This document shows positions 1-12,161 of a stretch of 64,000 nt of DNA, piece by piece. The stretch spans positions 3,472,001 to 3,536,000 of the forward strand of contig JANATF010000002.1 of the NCBI GenBank assembly GCA_029449245.1, given 5' to 3'. The DNA is from Mortierella alpina. Its lineage: Eukaryota; Mortierellomycota; Mortierellomycetes; Mortierellales; Mortierellaceae. Under the pieces are notes generated by a model. That model saw nothing but the letters and a program-made list of their open reading frames with translations. It did no database searches and was not told the DNA's origin. The position numbers were made by a program, and so were the translations under genes. Position 1 is the first letter of the stretch; each line of letters starts with the position of its first letter.

Positions 1-1
1 A

Positions 2-718
2 TCAGTTGTTTCCGAATCCATGGCGCCCTCGTCCATCATGTCGCCCACTCTTGCCGCCTCGCCCAGCGGTCATCAGGCCATGCAACCCTTCCCTGGTGAA
101 ATCTTCCCCAACGAGTCGGCCTCAGTTGTCGCTGAGGACCGCAGTGAGCTCATTCACAAGCAAGTGGAGGAGGAGAGCACGACCTTCGTCTTCAAATTCA
201 AGTCACCGCTTTCCAACACGGTGCATCGTTTCACCGCCGATTACACCGATCTGGGCCGTCTCCGCGAAACCATCATGGAGAAGGAACCTTTCGGTGCCGA
301 GTCGGATCCCAGCCAGAGCGCCCTCCTGTCCGAGTTCAATATCTCATACCTGGATGACGAGCAGGATTACGTTATGATGACCTCGGATGCTGATCTGGCA
401 GACTCTGTTGCCATTGCAAAGAAGCAAGGCCATAACCGTGTGATGCTCTATGTTGCTGATCCCAGGGCCTCGACAATTCTCGCAGCTGCTCCCCCCGCGC
501 CCGTTGCGGCTGTTGTGGTAGCGCCAGAGGAACCCCAAGCACCAGTTGAGCAGCAGGCCCCCAAACCTGCCGCGGTACCTGAGGAGCCCAAGAAGGCGCC
601 ATCCGAGTTCAAGAAGATGCTGGATTCCATTCCGGATGAGTTACTCCTCCCAGGAGCTTTGGTGACGCTCTCGGTGACGATCATTGCTGTCTTTGCCCTT
701 TCCAGACTTGCAAAGTAA
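2..718 (+). CDS. PB1-domain protein with C-terminal membrane anchor (5' end outside window; CBS/PB1 family likely)
   Basis: The frame is open to the left edge, so this is a 3' fragment; the Met at 20 is probably internal. After a Ser/Pro/Ala-rich linker, roughly residues 55-150 look like a PB1 domain: a basic beta strand (TTFVFKFKSP) and an acidic OPCA-like end (YLDDEQDYVMMTSDADLADS). A Pro/Ala-rich linker follows, then a single hydrophobic helix (LLPGALVTLSVTIIAVFAL) with only a few residues after it, as in tail-anchored proteins. Fungal proteins with four CBS repeats, then PB1, then a C-terminal helix (the S. pombe Mug70 type) share this layout. The CBS part would lie upstream of the window, so that assignment is inference. 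PB1 domains mediate heterodimerisation. An unrelated PB1 scaffold is the alternative. Confidence 0.7.
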   Translation, partial: SVVSESMAPSSIMSPTLAASPSGHQAMQPFPGEIFPNESASVVAEDRSELIHKQVEEESTTFVFKFKSPLSNTVHRFTADYTDLGRLRETIMEKEPFGAESDPSQSALLSEFNISYLDDEQDYVMMTSDADLADSVAIAKKQGHNRVMLYVADPRASTILAAAPPAPVAAVVVAPEEPQAPVEQQAPKPAAVPEEPKKAPSEFKKMLDSIPDELLLPGALVTLSVTIIAVFALSRLAK

Positions 719-971
719 GCGAGAATGCAGCAGAGCTTGGATCTCGACAATATATCTTTTTGGCCATCATGGATACCCTCCCTCGGTCCAGTCCCTCATT
801 TCCCTATTATACACGCAACACGCACATTCCTCACAAAAAAGACTCCATCATTACACCCTCACGCCAAGAAAAAAACAATGCCTTTGTGCTTTATATACAG
901 GTTATTCATCTTTGTCCATAAAAAAACCACCATCACTCATTGGACATATAGGGAGGGAGCATCCATTTTAC

Positions 972-2291
972 TCATGCCTCTGTTGTAGCTGTCGATCCCG
1001 TGTCCCCATCGATGATGACCGCTGTGGTAACGACCATCTCCTTGGCGTCAGTCTCTATAACCTCGGAGCACGGACCGCTTAACAGCTGCGCCTGGGACGC
1101 GGTGGTGGCAAAGGAGATGGCGGACTTTAAAGACGCGCAGTAAATGGCACGCGTCGATGCTGCGTCGACCATAGAGCCGTTGGGGGATGACCGTGCGCTG
1201 CCATAGAGGCCCATCACGGAGCTGGAACGCGTTGCGCTCGTCGAGTTCATGTCGAGGCCGAGCAAAGTTGGAGTGGTGCCAATGCTCAGCCTCGAGGGTC
1301 GGTTGGGGGAAAAGCCATCCTCTAGGAGTTGCTTTAACTGCTGTTGCTGTTGCTGCTGTAATTGCTGCAGTCGTGTGGGGTGCGATGGGCTCACTATGGA
1401 GGTGGAGGGTGACGAGGCCTGGTGTGGTGGTGGTGGTAGTGGTGTTGCGCTATTGACATGCACATTGTCAGGGTCCTGTATCTGGATAGAGATGAAGCTA
1501 CGTTTGCCGTTGCGGCGTGGATGTGCTGTTGCCTGCTTGGTCTTTTTGCCTACTTTTATGCGGGGCGAGAAAAGACCTCGAGCATGGGTGCCACTGCGTT
1601 TTTGCTCAGAGCTCGATCGGGCTTTGGTGCGAGTGAGTTGAGGCATGTGCTTTGCCAGAGCTGCAGCAGAAGGAGATGTGCACAATGGCTCGTCCGTGGT
1701 GTTGCAGGTTTGTTGGGGTCGTGTATTGGAGTTACCCTTGAGGAAGGAAAAGATGGAACGGGATGGAGGATGATCTTCTAATCGAACAGTCGAAGGAGTG
1801 GACGGTTCTGATACAGTGGTGGTTTCTTTATCACTTGTCGTCTCCTTGAGGTCTGTTGGATCAGTGTCATGGTGCTCTGCCTTTCGTTGAATGATGTTGC
1901 TTTCTAGATCTGAATTCTCTTCATCTTGGATGGTCATGTTAGAGATCCCATCGGCGGACGTTGCTTTTCGCAGGGATTTCCAGGATCGTCCATTGGTGAA
2001 GTAAACGGCGACGGCAACGATCAGAACCAGCATCCCAATGCAGATGACGATGAGTCCTGCAACGACATCTGCTCGCGAAAACAAAATGTCCGCGAACGAA
2101 TTGGTCTTTTCGTTATGACGTCTCCCTGCTTCTGCTGCAGCTTGCTGTGTTGCGAGATGAGTGTTCATAGCGTCGCCATCGAGCCATCGGGATGCGCTGG
2201 AGCTGTCGAGGTCGAGAGAGCGTGCGATGGATTCTGAATATGAGTCGGGCGCCCATCGCGTGTGTGTGGAGAGGTCAACTGTTTGGCTCAT
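972..2291 (-). CDS. Single-pass membrane protein with long disordered cytosolic tail, unknown function
   Basis: A single open exon of 439 aa; the Met at 2291 is the first in frame. One clear transmembrane helix lies near residues 77-100 (DVVAGLIVICIGMLVLIVAVAV), followed by a basic stop-transfer stretch (NGRSWKSLRK). The remaining 330 residues are Ser/Thr/Pro-rich with a Gln run (QQLQQQQQQQ) just before a more conserved-looking LLEDGFSPNRPSRLS segment. There is no cleavable signal peptide. The layout resembles fungal cell-wall sensors or other type I/III single-pass proteins, but no family is recognised. It is divergent from the acid phosphatase gene, sharing the 2292-2828 promoter region. 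Its 3' end is separated from the PB1 gene stop by about 250 nt. Confidence 0.7.
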   Translation of the reverse strand: MSQTVDLSTHTRWAPDSYSESIARSLDLDSSSASRWLDGDAMNTHLATQQAAAEAGRRHNEKTNSFADILFSRADVVAGLIVICIGMLVLIVAVAVYFTNGRSWKSLRKATSADGISNMTIQDEENSDLESNIIQRKAEHHDTDPTDLKETTSDKETTTVSEPSTPSTVRLEDHPPSRSIFSFLKGNSNTRPQQTCNTTDEPLCTSPSAAALAKHMPQLTRTKARSSSEQKRSGTHARGLFSPRIKVGKKTKQATAHPRRNGKRSFISIQIQDPDNVHVNSATPLPPPPHQASSPSTSIVSPSHPTRLQQLQQQQQQQLKQLLEDGFSPNRPSRLSIGTTPTLLGLDMNSTSATRSSSVMGLYGSARSSPNGSMVDAASTRAIYCASLKSAISFATTASQAQLLSGPCSEVIETDAKEMVVTTAVIIDGDTGSTATTEA

Positions 2292-2828
2292 GGTTGTTGG
2301 TTTTTTTTCCCGGCACTCTAACGATTAAAGTTTTGCGACGGGCTGGACGGGCGTGGGGTGAAGGAAAGAAAAGATCGACAATCCACAGAAACAAAAAAAA
2401 ACATATTGCGTGGTCGGGCTGAGTGAGTGAGCACTAATGTGCTAATGCGCTGGTGCACATTGGAATCGCCTTGGAACTGTGCAACATGTGTGTTCTATGT
2501 TCTAACGTATCAACCTCTCAAGTCAGCTCTGGGCTCTTATGTCGCACTGGACTCGAACGCGTCAATGGTTCGAAGGTCACTTTTTTCGCGCAACCTGGAA
2601 GGGCAAATCTGGAGAAAACCCCCTTTTCTGAGTGGTCGTCCCCCTCCTTCGTCTCTTTCAGCATTCCTTCCCTTTTTCGTATGCCTTGGAACATTTAGCA
2701 CCGCGTCGCAAATGTCGAAGAAGGGGCGGTCCTTCAGCCTTGCGCGCAGGACTATTTTTTCATTCTTCTCTCTATTCACGCCCCACCACTGTACCACGAT
2801 CATTTCAGCTGTCGGGACGCAGCACACT
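2292..2828. other. Divergent intergenic region
   Basis: Between the start codons of the single-pass membrane protein (minus) and the acid phosphatase (plus). It contains A- and T-rich runs but no convincing gene, tRNA or TATA box. Confidence 0.5.
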
Positions 2829-4687
2829 ATGCGACTCTCCAATGATCATTCTTCTTTTCCATTAGCAGCAGTGCTTGCGCTGGCTGTTGTCGCGAAAAAT
2901 GCCATTGCAGTGCCTCAGTATTGTCGAGCAGATTTCCCTGACCTGAGCACGTATCCAGAACCAAAGGTACAACACATTTGGTTGGACGAGCATATGAATA
3001 CAGGCAAGCAACGCAGAATGTTGGTTGTATTCACCCCATTCATGTCTTAGATCGAGGGTTCTGTCTTATCCAATGCCCAGCTGTTCATTCGACATGGAGA
3101 TCGGTAAGATGTTGCAATAGAAGCGCATCGTACCTTCTCACTCTTTTCCTAATCCCTGCGGCTTTATTTTTTTTATATTTTTTACTCACTTGTCAACTCG
3201 TATCATTGTTAGTACTCCGGTTCATACCTCTAAGCAGGATAAGGACGTGCACTGGGAGTGCAGCAGCTCCTCCACCTACACGACCTCTATGTTCAAATCC
3301 CTGTTGCCAGCGCATGCAGTCATGCACAATGGCCAAATGAGGCTTGAAGCACCATCCTCGAGCCAGGTTCTCCACGCTAAACAGATGATGGTCCTTCCGG
3401 ATTCCTCGCCCTTCTCGGCATCCATGTGGAGAGGCTCTTGTGCAACTGGGCAGCTAACTCCTTTGGGGATTGAGCAGATGAACCAACTAGGTCAATCGCT
3501 GAGGCAGATCTACGTGGATCACTTGAATTTTCTCCCAGTCGCGTTTCTGCCGAGCAGCATGTACATCCGTAGCACAGGTAAAGAAACAAATACACACTCA
3601 CACACACCAAAAAAAAAAAAGAAAAGAAACAGCTTTGAGAAGCACTGTTTAATCCTCTACATACAGCTGAACTGATCAAGACAACCACCACTTCTATGCA
3701 CCTTTGGCTAGATGTATGGCGTACAAAACAAAGTGCCGAGAATTTGATGATTGGATTCTATGGCATAGAGGCACTCTCTCGGGGCTTACCTCCACCCGTC
3801 CTAGACATTTACACGCTACCACACGAGGTCGATTACATGACCATGAACAAGGTTCAATGCCCTAGAGTCGAGGAGTTGGACTGGTCTATCACTGACAATA
3901 GTTTGGTCATTCAAGCCATGAAGGATCAGGCGCACGATTTTAAGCACCTGCTTCAAGCACTCACGGCCACGGATGAAGATTTCCATGGACTCATGGATAC
4001 GATTCTACCGAGGGTCTGTCATGGGATACCTCTGCAGTGCGAGCCAACGTCTCTTGAGGACGATGATGACTTTAACTACGTTGGCGAAGACCCACAGCAA
4101 CCCCTTTGCGTGACGGAGGATATTGTTAGTAAGCTGGTGGAAGTGGTTGGACTCAAGAACGCAGAAGTGCGTCGGGACGCGCCTGGTGTTCGGGAATTGC
4201 TGCAGTTGGGCATGGGACCGCTGGTGGCAGATATCCGAAATCATCTGGTGGAGGCAAGCCAGGGACCAAAAGGAGGTGACCAGGAGCGGTTCCGTATTTA
4301 TTCGGGTCATGACTCGACCTTGTCGCCGCTGCTGGGAGTACTTAATGCTGCTGACATGCACTGGCCCGTTTATGTGAGTACTTCGAAAGGGATTAAGGGT
4401 GTTAGCTAAGACTTCTGCAAGTGCTTCGCTCACACGATCTTTTTTTTTCTCCCTCTCTCTCTCCTCCTCCTGCATGTTAGGCAACGAATCTGATCTTTGA
4501 GTTGTGGTCATCGCCATCGGATGGTGACTTTGTGCGGGTACTGCACAACGGCAAAGTTCTCGAAACAAAGTCAGGATGGTGCGACCTTGGGTGGTGTCCT
4601 TTCGAGACGTTTGTTGACTACTTGGGAGGGTTCGTTGTTGAAGACCTGGCTTCATCCTGTGAGACTGAAGATGTATACGATGATTAA
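2829..4687 (+). CDS. Secreted/vacuolar histidine acid phosphatase (branch 2 histidine phosphatase)
   Basis: Five exons: 2829-2966, 3051-3103, 3213-3577, 3712-4373 and 4481-4687, giving 474 aa. It starts with a signal peptide (LAAVLALAVVAKNAIA). The RHGDRTPVHTS catalytic motif is split over exons 2 and 3 and appears only after splicing. The second catalytic box is GHDSTLSPLLG, giving the His-Asp pair. STDVWRTKQSAEN matches the family's STDxxRTxxSA block, and ATNLIFELWSS near the end is also typical. Length and layout fit lysosomal-type acid phosphatases and the PXYLP1/ACPL2 group. These hydrolyse phosphomonoesters by a phosphohistidine intermediate in the secretory pathway or vacuole; the substrate cannot be told from sequence. 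The gene converges on the methyltransferase with only 61 nt between the stop codons. Confidence 0.93.
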
Positions 4688-4748
4688 TAGAAAAAGAAAA
4701 ACAAGAGAAAACAGAACTGCGTTATAGATTAGTTTTTTTTTATTTGGA

Positions 4749-7117
4749 TTATGAGTTGGGGTGCGACGACGACACGCGTTTTTGTCCTGTTACAACATAA
4801 AAGATGTGATAACTCTTGTACTCTTCCACCTCATCCGCGCTGATGCGAATGGCCTCCTCATACTCTTCTTGGTCGACTCCAGCACCATGAATGATCATGG
4901 GTGTGATCGCATTCCAAAACGAGTGTTCATTCTCCTTCAACAAGACTCCAATCTTGCCTCCATGTTGTCCTGTAGGTAGCCGCAACACGTCCTGTTTGAT
5001 ATTAGTAATCTGGGCCTTTTCCATCAACGGTACCAGACCGGGCTCCCGTCCGATTTGACAGTTGACGCCTCGGGTGGCCAGTGCACGATCGACCCAGCTC
5101 CAGATCTTGGCGGTGTAAGGGCCATTGTTCCCACCGACACCATCGACCTCCACGAGCTCGATCCACCCGCCAGGTTTGGTGACCCGTTCTAGTTCGGAAA
5201 GGACCCTGCCCCAGTCATCGGGTGTGAGGCCTGCGATGAGGAGACGTTGGTAGACAAAATCGAACGTGTTGTCCGGAAACGGGAACCGGTTCAGGATGTT
5301 GTGTTGCATGAAACAGCAGTTTCCTGGAATGATGGTGGTGGGGAAGACAGCAGACATGTCGATCCCTGTGAGGGTCGCGTCCGGGAATTCATTGGCCATT
5401 TCCTATATCAGAATAGGGTAGGGTCGTGTTACAATACCTCCTTCCTGCTGGCGCGAGACCTTTTTTTTTTTTTTTTTTGTACGACAAGAGTGCCTTCAAG
5501 AGAGTGATGCATGGCAAAGTTTTACCATAGTCCAGGTGCCTGGTCCGCATCCGACATCGAGGATGGCTCGCACCTACCAAAAATGACCAATAAATTAACG
5601 ACCATGCATGAGCGAGCAATTTGAGGGATGACGAACGAGAATTGGAGTTTTGTTTCTGAAGGAAGGAAGGTTTTTTTTTTTTTTTTTTTTCTTCCTTCGT
5701 AGTATAGTTCTACAGTAGTTACCTTTGACTTGTCGAGGGGCGATTTGTAGTTACCTTGAATAGCGTAGCGAAGTATGAAGTGCTGCAAGGGATGACAAAC
5801 CACAGCGTCGCACAGGTTGAATGAACAGGGGTATCAGAAAAAAAATAAAGAACGGTTACAGACAAGCCTTCATAGTCTATGATGTATCCCCGATCACGCA
5901 CAGATCGCCTCATCCAGTTTACATCTTTTTTTTTCCTTACCTGCAGTTGCAATCTGCGCGGCAACAAAAAAAAAAGCAGTTGAAAAGAACAGGGAGCACC
6001 CGGGAACCGACAGTGGAGATGAGTGAGTGAGAAAAATGATTATAGGGACATGTTGTGAGCAGAAAAAAAATAATCTTGCAAATCCAGAGCCATTGAGAGG
6101 GAGTCATGGTATATCGGGCAGCATTTTGTCGTTCTCTTACCTGTCCACTCTACAATCATTTCCAGAAGAACAAAAAGCATCATAAAGTAACAAAAGTGAA
6201 GTTCGTTGGTCAGTCGTCAATGAAGTGGTGGGAATCAACACCTTAACTAATCCCGGCTTTCAGCTCAGCAGCTCATCCATGCATCGTCCACCACCAATGC
6301 AAAAAAAAAAAAAAAAAAAAAAAAGATAGGCACTAAAAACCTGTGCGACGTACTCGTCAATGTCGTTCGGCAGGAGGTAGGATGCCCCAGGAGTGTTGTG
6401 ATATCTCCGGCCCTCGAGCCACTGAAAGTCGGGCGAGATATTGTCTCGCTCCATCTTGCGCTCGATCGAAAATGGAGAGTGGCTGTTGAATGAGGTACCG
6501 TGTGCAGCAAACCGGTAATGGTTGTTCCAAGGGCGCTTGTTCAGAGTTTTCAACAATGACGCCTTCTCGTGCTGCTTGTGTCTCGGTTCCGAGGAACTGG
6601 TGTCGGCTGCGCCGCCGGATGCAGAGTCGGAGCGCGTGTGAACACCGTTTGAAGGTCTTTCCTCTGTCTTCTTCCTTGGGTGAGTTGGTCCCAAGGATTT
6701 GTCACTTGTGACCTGCTTGTGATGGTGTTGATGGTGCTGGTGCTGGTGCTGGTGCTGCTGGTGCTGGTATGTTGGGCCAAGAGGCGACGTGGTAGCAGGG
6801 AGGGTCGATTGCGAGGAAGAGAAATCGGGAGCAGGGGAGGAGCACGGAGAAGAGGAGTGGGGAGAAGAAGGTTGGAAGTGGCTGCGTTGACCCTTTTGCG
6901 TCGAGATCAAGGAGTTTGCACGGGTCGACGACCATAACGACGGGTTTCCCTCGTGCACGACAGCGTCCTCCAATGCTGTTGTCGCCTGATTTGGAATACG
7001 CACTTGGCTTTGGTGATACTTGCGCTTGTGCGTTTCCTTGTTCCCATTCGGGAGACTGTCGTGCGTATCATGGGGCATCTCACCCAGGTCGTTCTGGCAA
7101 CAAAAAGTATTCCCCAT
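4749..7117 (-). CDS. SAM-dependent methyltransferase with N-terminal MGNTFCC motif and two micro-exons
   Basis: Six exons (5' to 3'): 7117-6354, 6149-6141 (9 nt), 5953-5941 (13 nt), 5782-5723, 5573-5526 and 5402-4749; 515 aa. Skipping the micro-exons loses the sequence LPNDIDEVDRLQLQHFILRY that joins the N-terminal lobe to the methyltransferase fold. Motif I is ILDVGCGPGTWTM, the acidic strand-2 end is ATLTGIDMS, and later motifs are DNTFDFVYQRLL and ERVTKPGGWIELVE. This is a class I (methyltransf_25/LaeA-like) fold; the substrate is unknown. The first 200 residues are disordered with a His/Gln tract. Met-Gly-Asn-Thr-Phe-Cys-Cys at the start would be a myristoylation plus palmitoylation signal. 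However, TTTTTGTTGCCAG beside it also resembles a splice acceptor, so the true start is not certain. Confidence 0.9.
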
Positions 7118-7287
7118 TAGTTGTAATTATGTTTTTTTTTTTTTGTTCTCTGATAGGTCCTGGAAAACTTAAAGGAGCGGGAAAAGCCTCGCACCCGAAA
7201 AGCAAAAAAGTAGCAGTAAAAAAAGTGATAAGGTGCGGTTGACAATGAGAGAGTGAGCAAGAGAAGTGGAGTGTGTGTGCAGAGTAA

Positions 7288-7288
7288 A

Positions 7289-7325
<37 letters not shown>

Positions 7326-7326
7326 T
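7288..7326. repeat. GA microsatellite
   Basis: Almost uninterrupted AG dinucleotides upstream of the methyltransferase start, probably in its promoter or 5' leader. Confidence 0.9.
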
Positions 7327-7994
7327 TCGATACACGGAAGGAGCTGGGGAATCGAAAAAACAGAGAGGGACAACAAAGGAAAAACACTGGGGGTACTCTT
7401 ACACGGGCTACTTCAGAACAGGGTCCTTGGGGTTTGGTCTCAGGGTGTGTTATGTGGAGTCCACAATAGCGTGCAGGAACAACCCAACACTAGATCGAAG
7501 TAGCGCAGCTACTTGTTTGTAAAGAGCGATATGCGATGATCAACCAATTCTGTTAACGGGAGAAGAGGATGAACGTGGAGCAAGGTCAAGAAATTCAAAG
7601 CGCCCAAACGAATTGATTTCTCTCAAGTGCTGCATGAAAGAGACATGGCCGTTGGTTAAAGGTGTGCACCCTGTAGCCAACCACAGGATCAAGGAGGATG
7701 CTAGAGCGAGGGTGTTTGAAGGATAGGCCGCAACGAGGGTGGTGTCGCATACTGATATTAATGCCAATTGATCGACTGTCGATTGAGCACTGTGCATGTG
7801 TTGGCCGTTGGAAGACGCACATCGCAAACGACCGTTGGCTGTAATGAAAAGAAGAAAAAGGGCCATGAAGGTCCTCTCTGTTTATATTGTTTTTGCTGCT
7901 CAATCATTACGCGCGCGAAGTGGATTAAAGGTGCGATTGCATCTGAGCACGTTGGCACTTGGAGCAGCTCAAGCGTGATTTTTTTCTCTGATCT

Positions 7995-8439
7995 CGGACC
8001 ACGTAATTTTCAATGCCAGCAAACCATGGCATGTCGTGCCACGCAGGAGATACCTTGATCTCGATGCCTATAGCGGGGGCTGATCAACTGCCTGCGACCA
8101 TATCTCACACGTGGAGCAGGCGGTTAGCTACCGTGCTATGGCGCCTTAGCAACTCTCATCTGTCGCTCTATGAGGATGTGCACATCGACGCAAGGAACAT
8201 TCCTTGGATGTCGCCATCAGTCCAGGCTTCTTCTGTTACAACAAAGAGCACACTGATTTTACTGATCGTATTTGGAGGTGTACTATGATTCCAAAGGTAC
8301 CTTGGCTCTACAGGGTATACGCGAGTTGGCGTCCAGCTGGCTACTCCCGCCTGATTATTACAAGCACATTTTCTTCCTATCCTCGGCCTTTGAGTCTGCC
8401 CTGACCGAGTACACTCAGCCCTTCCTCGCTAGACTATGA
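7995..8439 (+). pseudogene. Decayed protein-coding gene fragment, family not recognised
   Basis: Several adjacent stretches read like conserved protein but sit in different frames and are interrupted by stops. They are HVIFNASKPWHVVPRRRYLDL near 7997-8060, LSLYEDVHIDARNIP near 8156-8204, LDVAISPGFFCYNKEHTDF near 8201-8262, and WLLPPDYYKHIFFLSSAFE near 8338-8394, which continues to a TGA at 8437-8439. A plausible intron (donor after MIPK, acceptor CTACAG before GIRELASS) joins the last two. The middle frame change has no splice signal, so indels and decay are the simplest explanation. The family was not identified. It converges on the small membrane-protein paralogue, overlapping its last bases. 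Confidence 0.4.
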
Positions 8440-8832
8440 TGACCTGCCTGCGTCGCCGATAGTAACATCTGGTAAAGATCCAGGCAATCAAAAAGATGAC
8501 CGCGAGGGCAATGAATATATGTTCCAGCTATCATGATGGGCAAAGAACGGCTGAAACCGGTTAATGAACGCGTTGGATGAACAAACATTCGATGCGAGCA
8601 AAGAGTCGTTTCAGCAATATCATACCCCATACGTTCGGATATGGATGACATCGGTATAAGATAGAACCCATAGGATGAGCTAAGGCACAAATGGTGAGCT
8701 GAGCTGAGTATCGTGTTGCGCAAGCGATTCATCCAACACGACAAGCCATTCGGGCATTTCTGTGGGTCGTACCAGGATTAGCCCTACTACCACCAAAGCG
8801 TCGTAAGCTATCACTTCAATTGTCACACACAT
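8429..8832 (-). CDS. Short two-helix membrane protein, paralogue of the gene at 14403-14747
   Basis: Two exons, 8832-8773 and 8527-8429, would give 52 aa. Exon 1 (MCVTIEVIAYDALVVVGLIL) and exon 2 (LEHIFIALAVIFLIAWIFTR, then a basic tail ending VIIV) match the two halves of the 73-aa protein at 14403-14747 nearly residue for residue. The section between them (IVWILALCGIITI in the paralogue) is missing. Donor GTACGA and acceptor ATAG are in phase, so a shortened product is possible. A small exon lost to view, or a decayed copy, are alternatives. It lies in a gene-poor stretch beside a decayed gene. Function is unknown. Confidence 0.5.
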
Positions 8833-8839
8833 CATAATA

Positions 8840-9585
8840 TCCTTGTCCGATAGCTGTGGGTCGTGAGTTGCGTTGCGGAAGTCGTCAGGGGAATTTTGAG
8901 AGCGAGAAAAATGCCAGGGTGTGCTTTTTTTTTCAGCATGATGTGAAGGGAGAGGACCAGGGGTTTTTATGGCCCAGAGATTTGCCATCCCTCATCAGGG
9001 GGGGGGGGGCGAGTAGGGTTACCATGGGACGCTGGAGAGTGTCCTTCAACACTAAGTCCTTTTTGGATTAGGTCAGGGACAGGAGTAACATGATTCATGC
9101 AACACTCACCTCCCAAGCCCACCAACCTGAGGTATGCATGGCGGAAGGAGGTCTTGCTAGTTGTTGATCTGTGGTGGTACCTTATTACTCTTAGGGTTGC
9201 TTTAGTTCGTTCGCTCGCTCAGGTGTTGGAGTGTTTAGGTGCTTCGACGCGTGCAATCCGGGCTACGCGGTACTTTTCTGCAACCACGCCGTCCCTTGAT
9301 GTCAATCACAAGGGCCATCACAAGATTCTGGTTAAGCCAACAAAACATATCGAATCCGTCTGAATACAGGTGTGGACCTGAGAGTAATCGCTGTAGCTTC
9401 TACGCACTTGCAATTCAGTATACAAGACTACCACCACATTCCAAGATTCACATCGCGGTTGAATTAGCAATGAGGAAGGAGGTCATGTCACTCGAGAACT
9501 CTGCGACTGAGGTCGAGATCGCTGCAGCTGAAAAAAAGGTACCATTTTCAGGGGCGAGCAAAGAGTTTAGTTTCTCAATCATTTT
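8840..9585. other. Intergenic stretch without recognisable genes
   Basis: Holds a 10-base G run near 9000-9009 and short open frames with no family resemblance. Nothing else is supported. Confidence 0.4.
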
Positions 9586-9590
9586 CTCTG

Positions 9591-11288
<1,698 letters not shown>

Positions 11289-11825
11289 GATAGACTGGAT
11301 GATTGGGAGATCTGAAGTCAAAGGAGAGGATGAACAGGGGCTGTGTAGGAAGAGGGAAAAAGACGCTTTTGGTACCAGAAACAAAAGCCTTTTATCGTAA
11401 ATGCTCCTTCTCGTTCTCGTCATCGTATTGAAAGCTGCGGAGGTCACGCAAGCGCCCATCCTCCAACATTTGACATTCGACTCATGGTTGACGGAACAGT
11501 AAACCGCTCTGAGCTATAATGCAAGGAGGAGCGGCGTCTGCCAAAAAAATAACGAAATCGTTTTCGTGATCTGATCCTTATATAGTCGACAAGGTCCGCA
11601 GTTTCCTACACGCGCCGCATCAGCTTTTACACGAGGACAAAGGATATTCCAAAGTGTGTAAGCAACATAGAAAAAAGTGTATCCATTTTCTTTCGAACGA
11701 GTTTGCTCCATTTGATTTGAATGTTGAATGTTGAATGTTGAAAGAGAAGAAATGGTCCTTGACAACAAAAACCTAAAATGGACCGTTCAGGCGCAACCAG
11801 CGCACGGACGATGTAGTATGGGGAT
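11289..11825. other. Upstream region of the aldo/keto reductase gene
   Basis: No gene seen. It runs from the reductase start codon to the distal end of inverted-repeat arm 1. Confidence 0.4.
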
Positions 11826-11829
11826 CCTA

Positions 11830-11865
<36 letters not shown>

Positions 11866-12161
11866 AGCGTGATAGAGAAAGAAGATGGAACTAGTATTGT
11901 TCTTGTCGTTGAATTGTGCAGATGCGGCTGACGGGTGGGTGGGCGAGAAGGTGATGAAGGCATGAGTAGAGGAAAGGACGGGAAGGAAGAAAGCAAAAAA
12001 TGCTAGAGCCTCAGACATAAAATGCTCGAACCCGAGTGTCCGACGCGTTCTCAAGGCCCAAGGGCCGTGCACGCGCGACGAACGGTTGTCTCGAGTGCTA
12101 TAATACACTCTCTCAGCATGGCGTCGTCCTGTTGTTAAGAGGAAGTGAATGAAAAAGAAAA

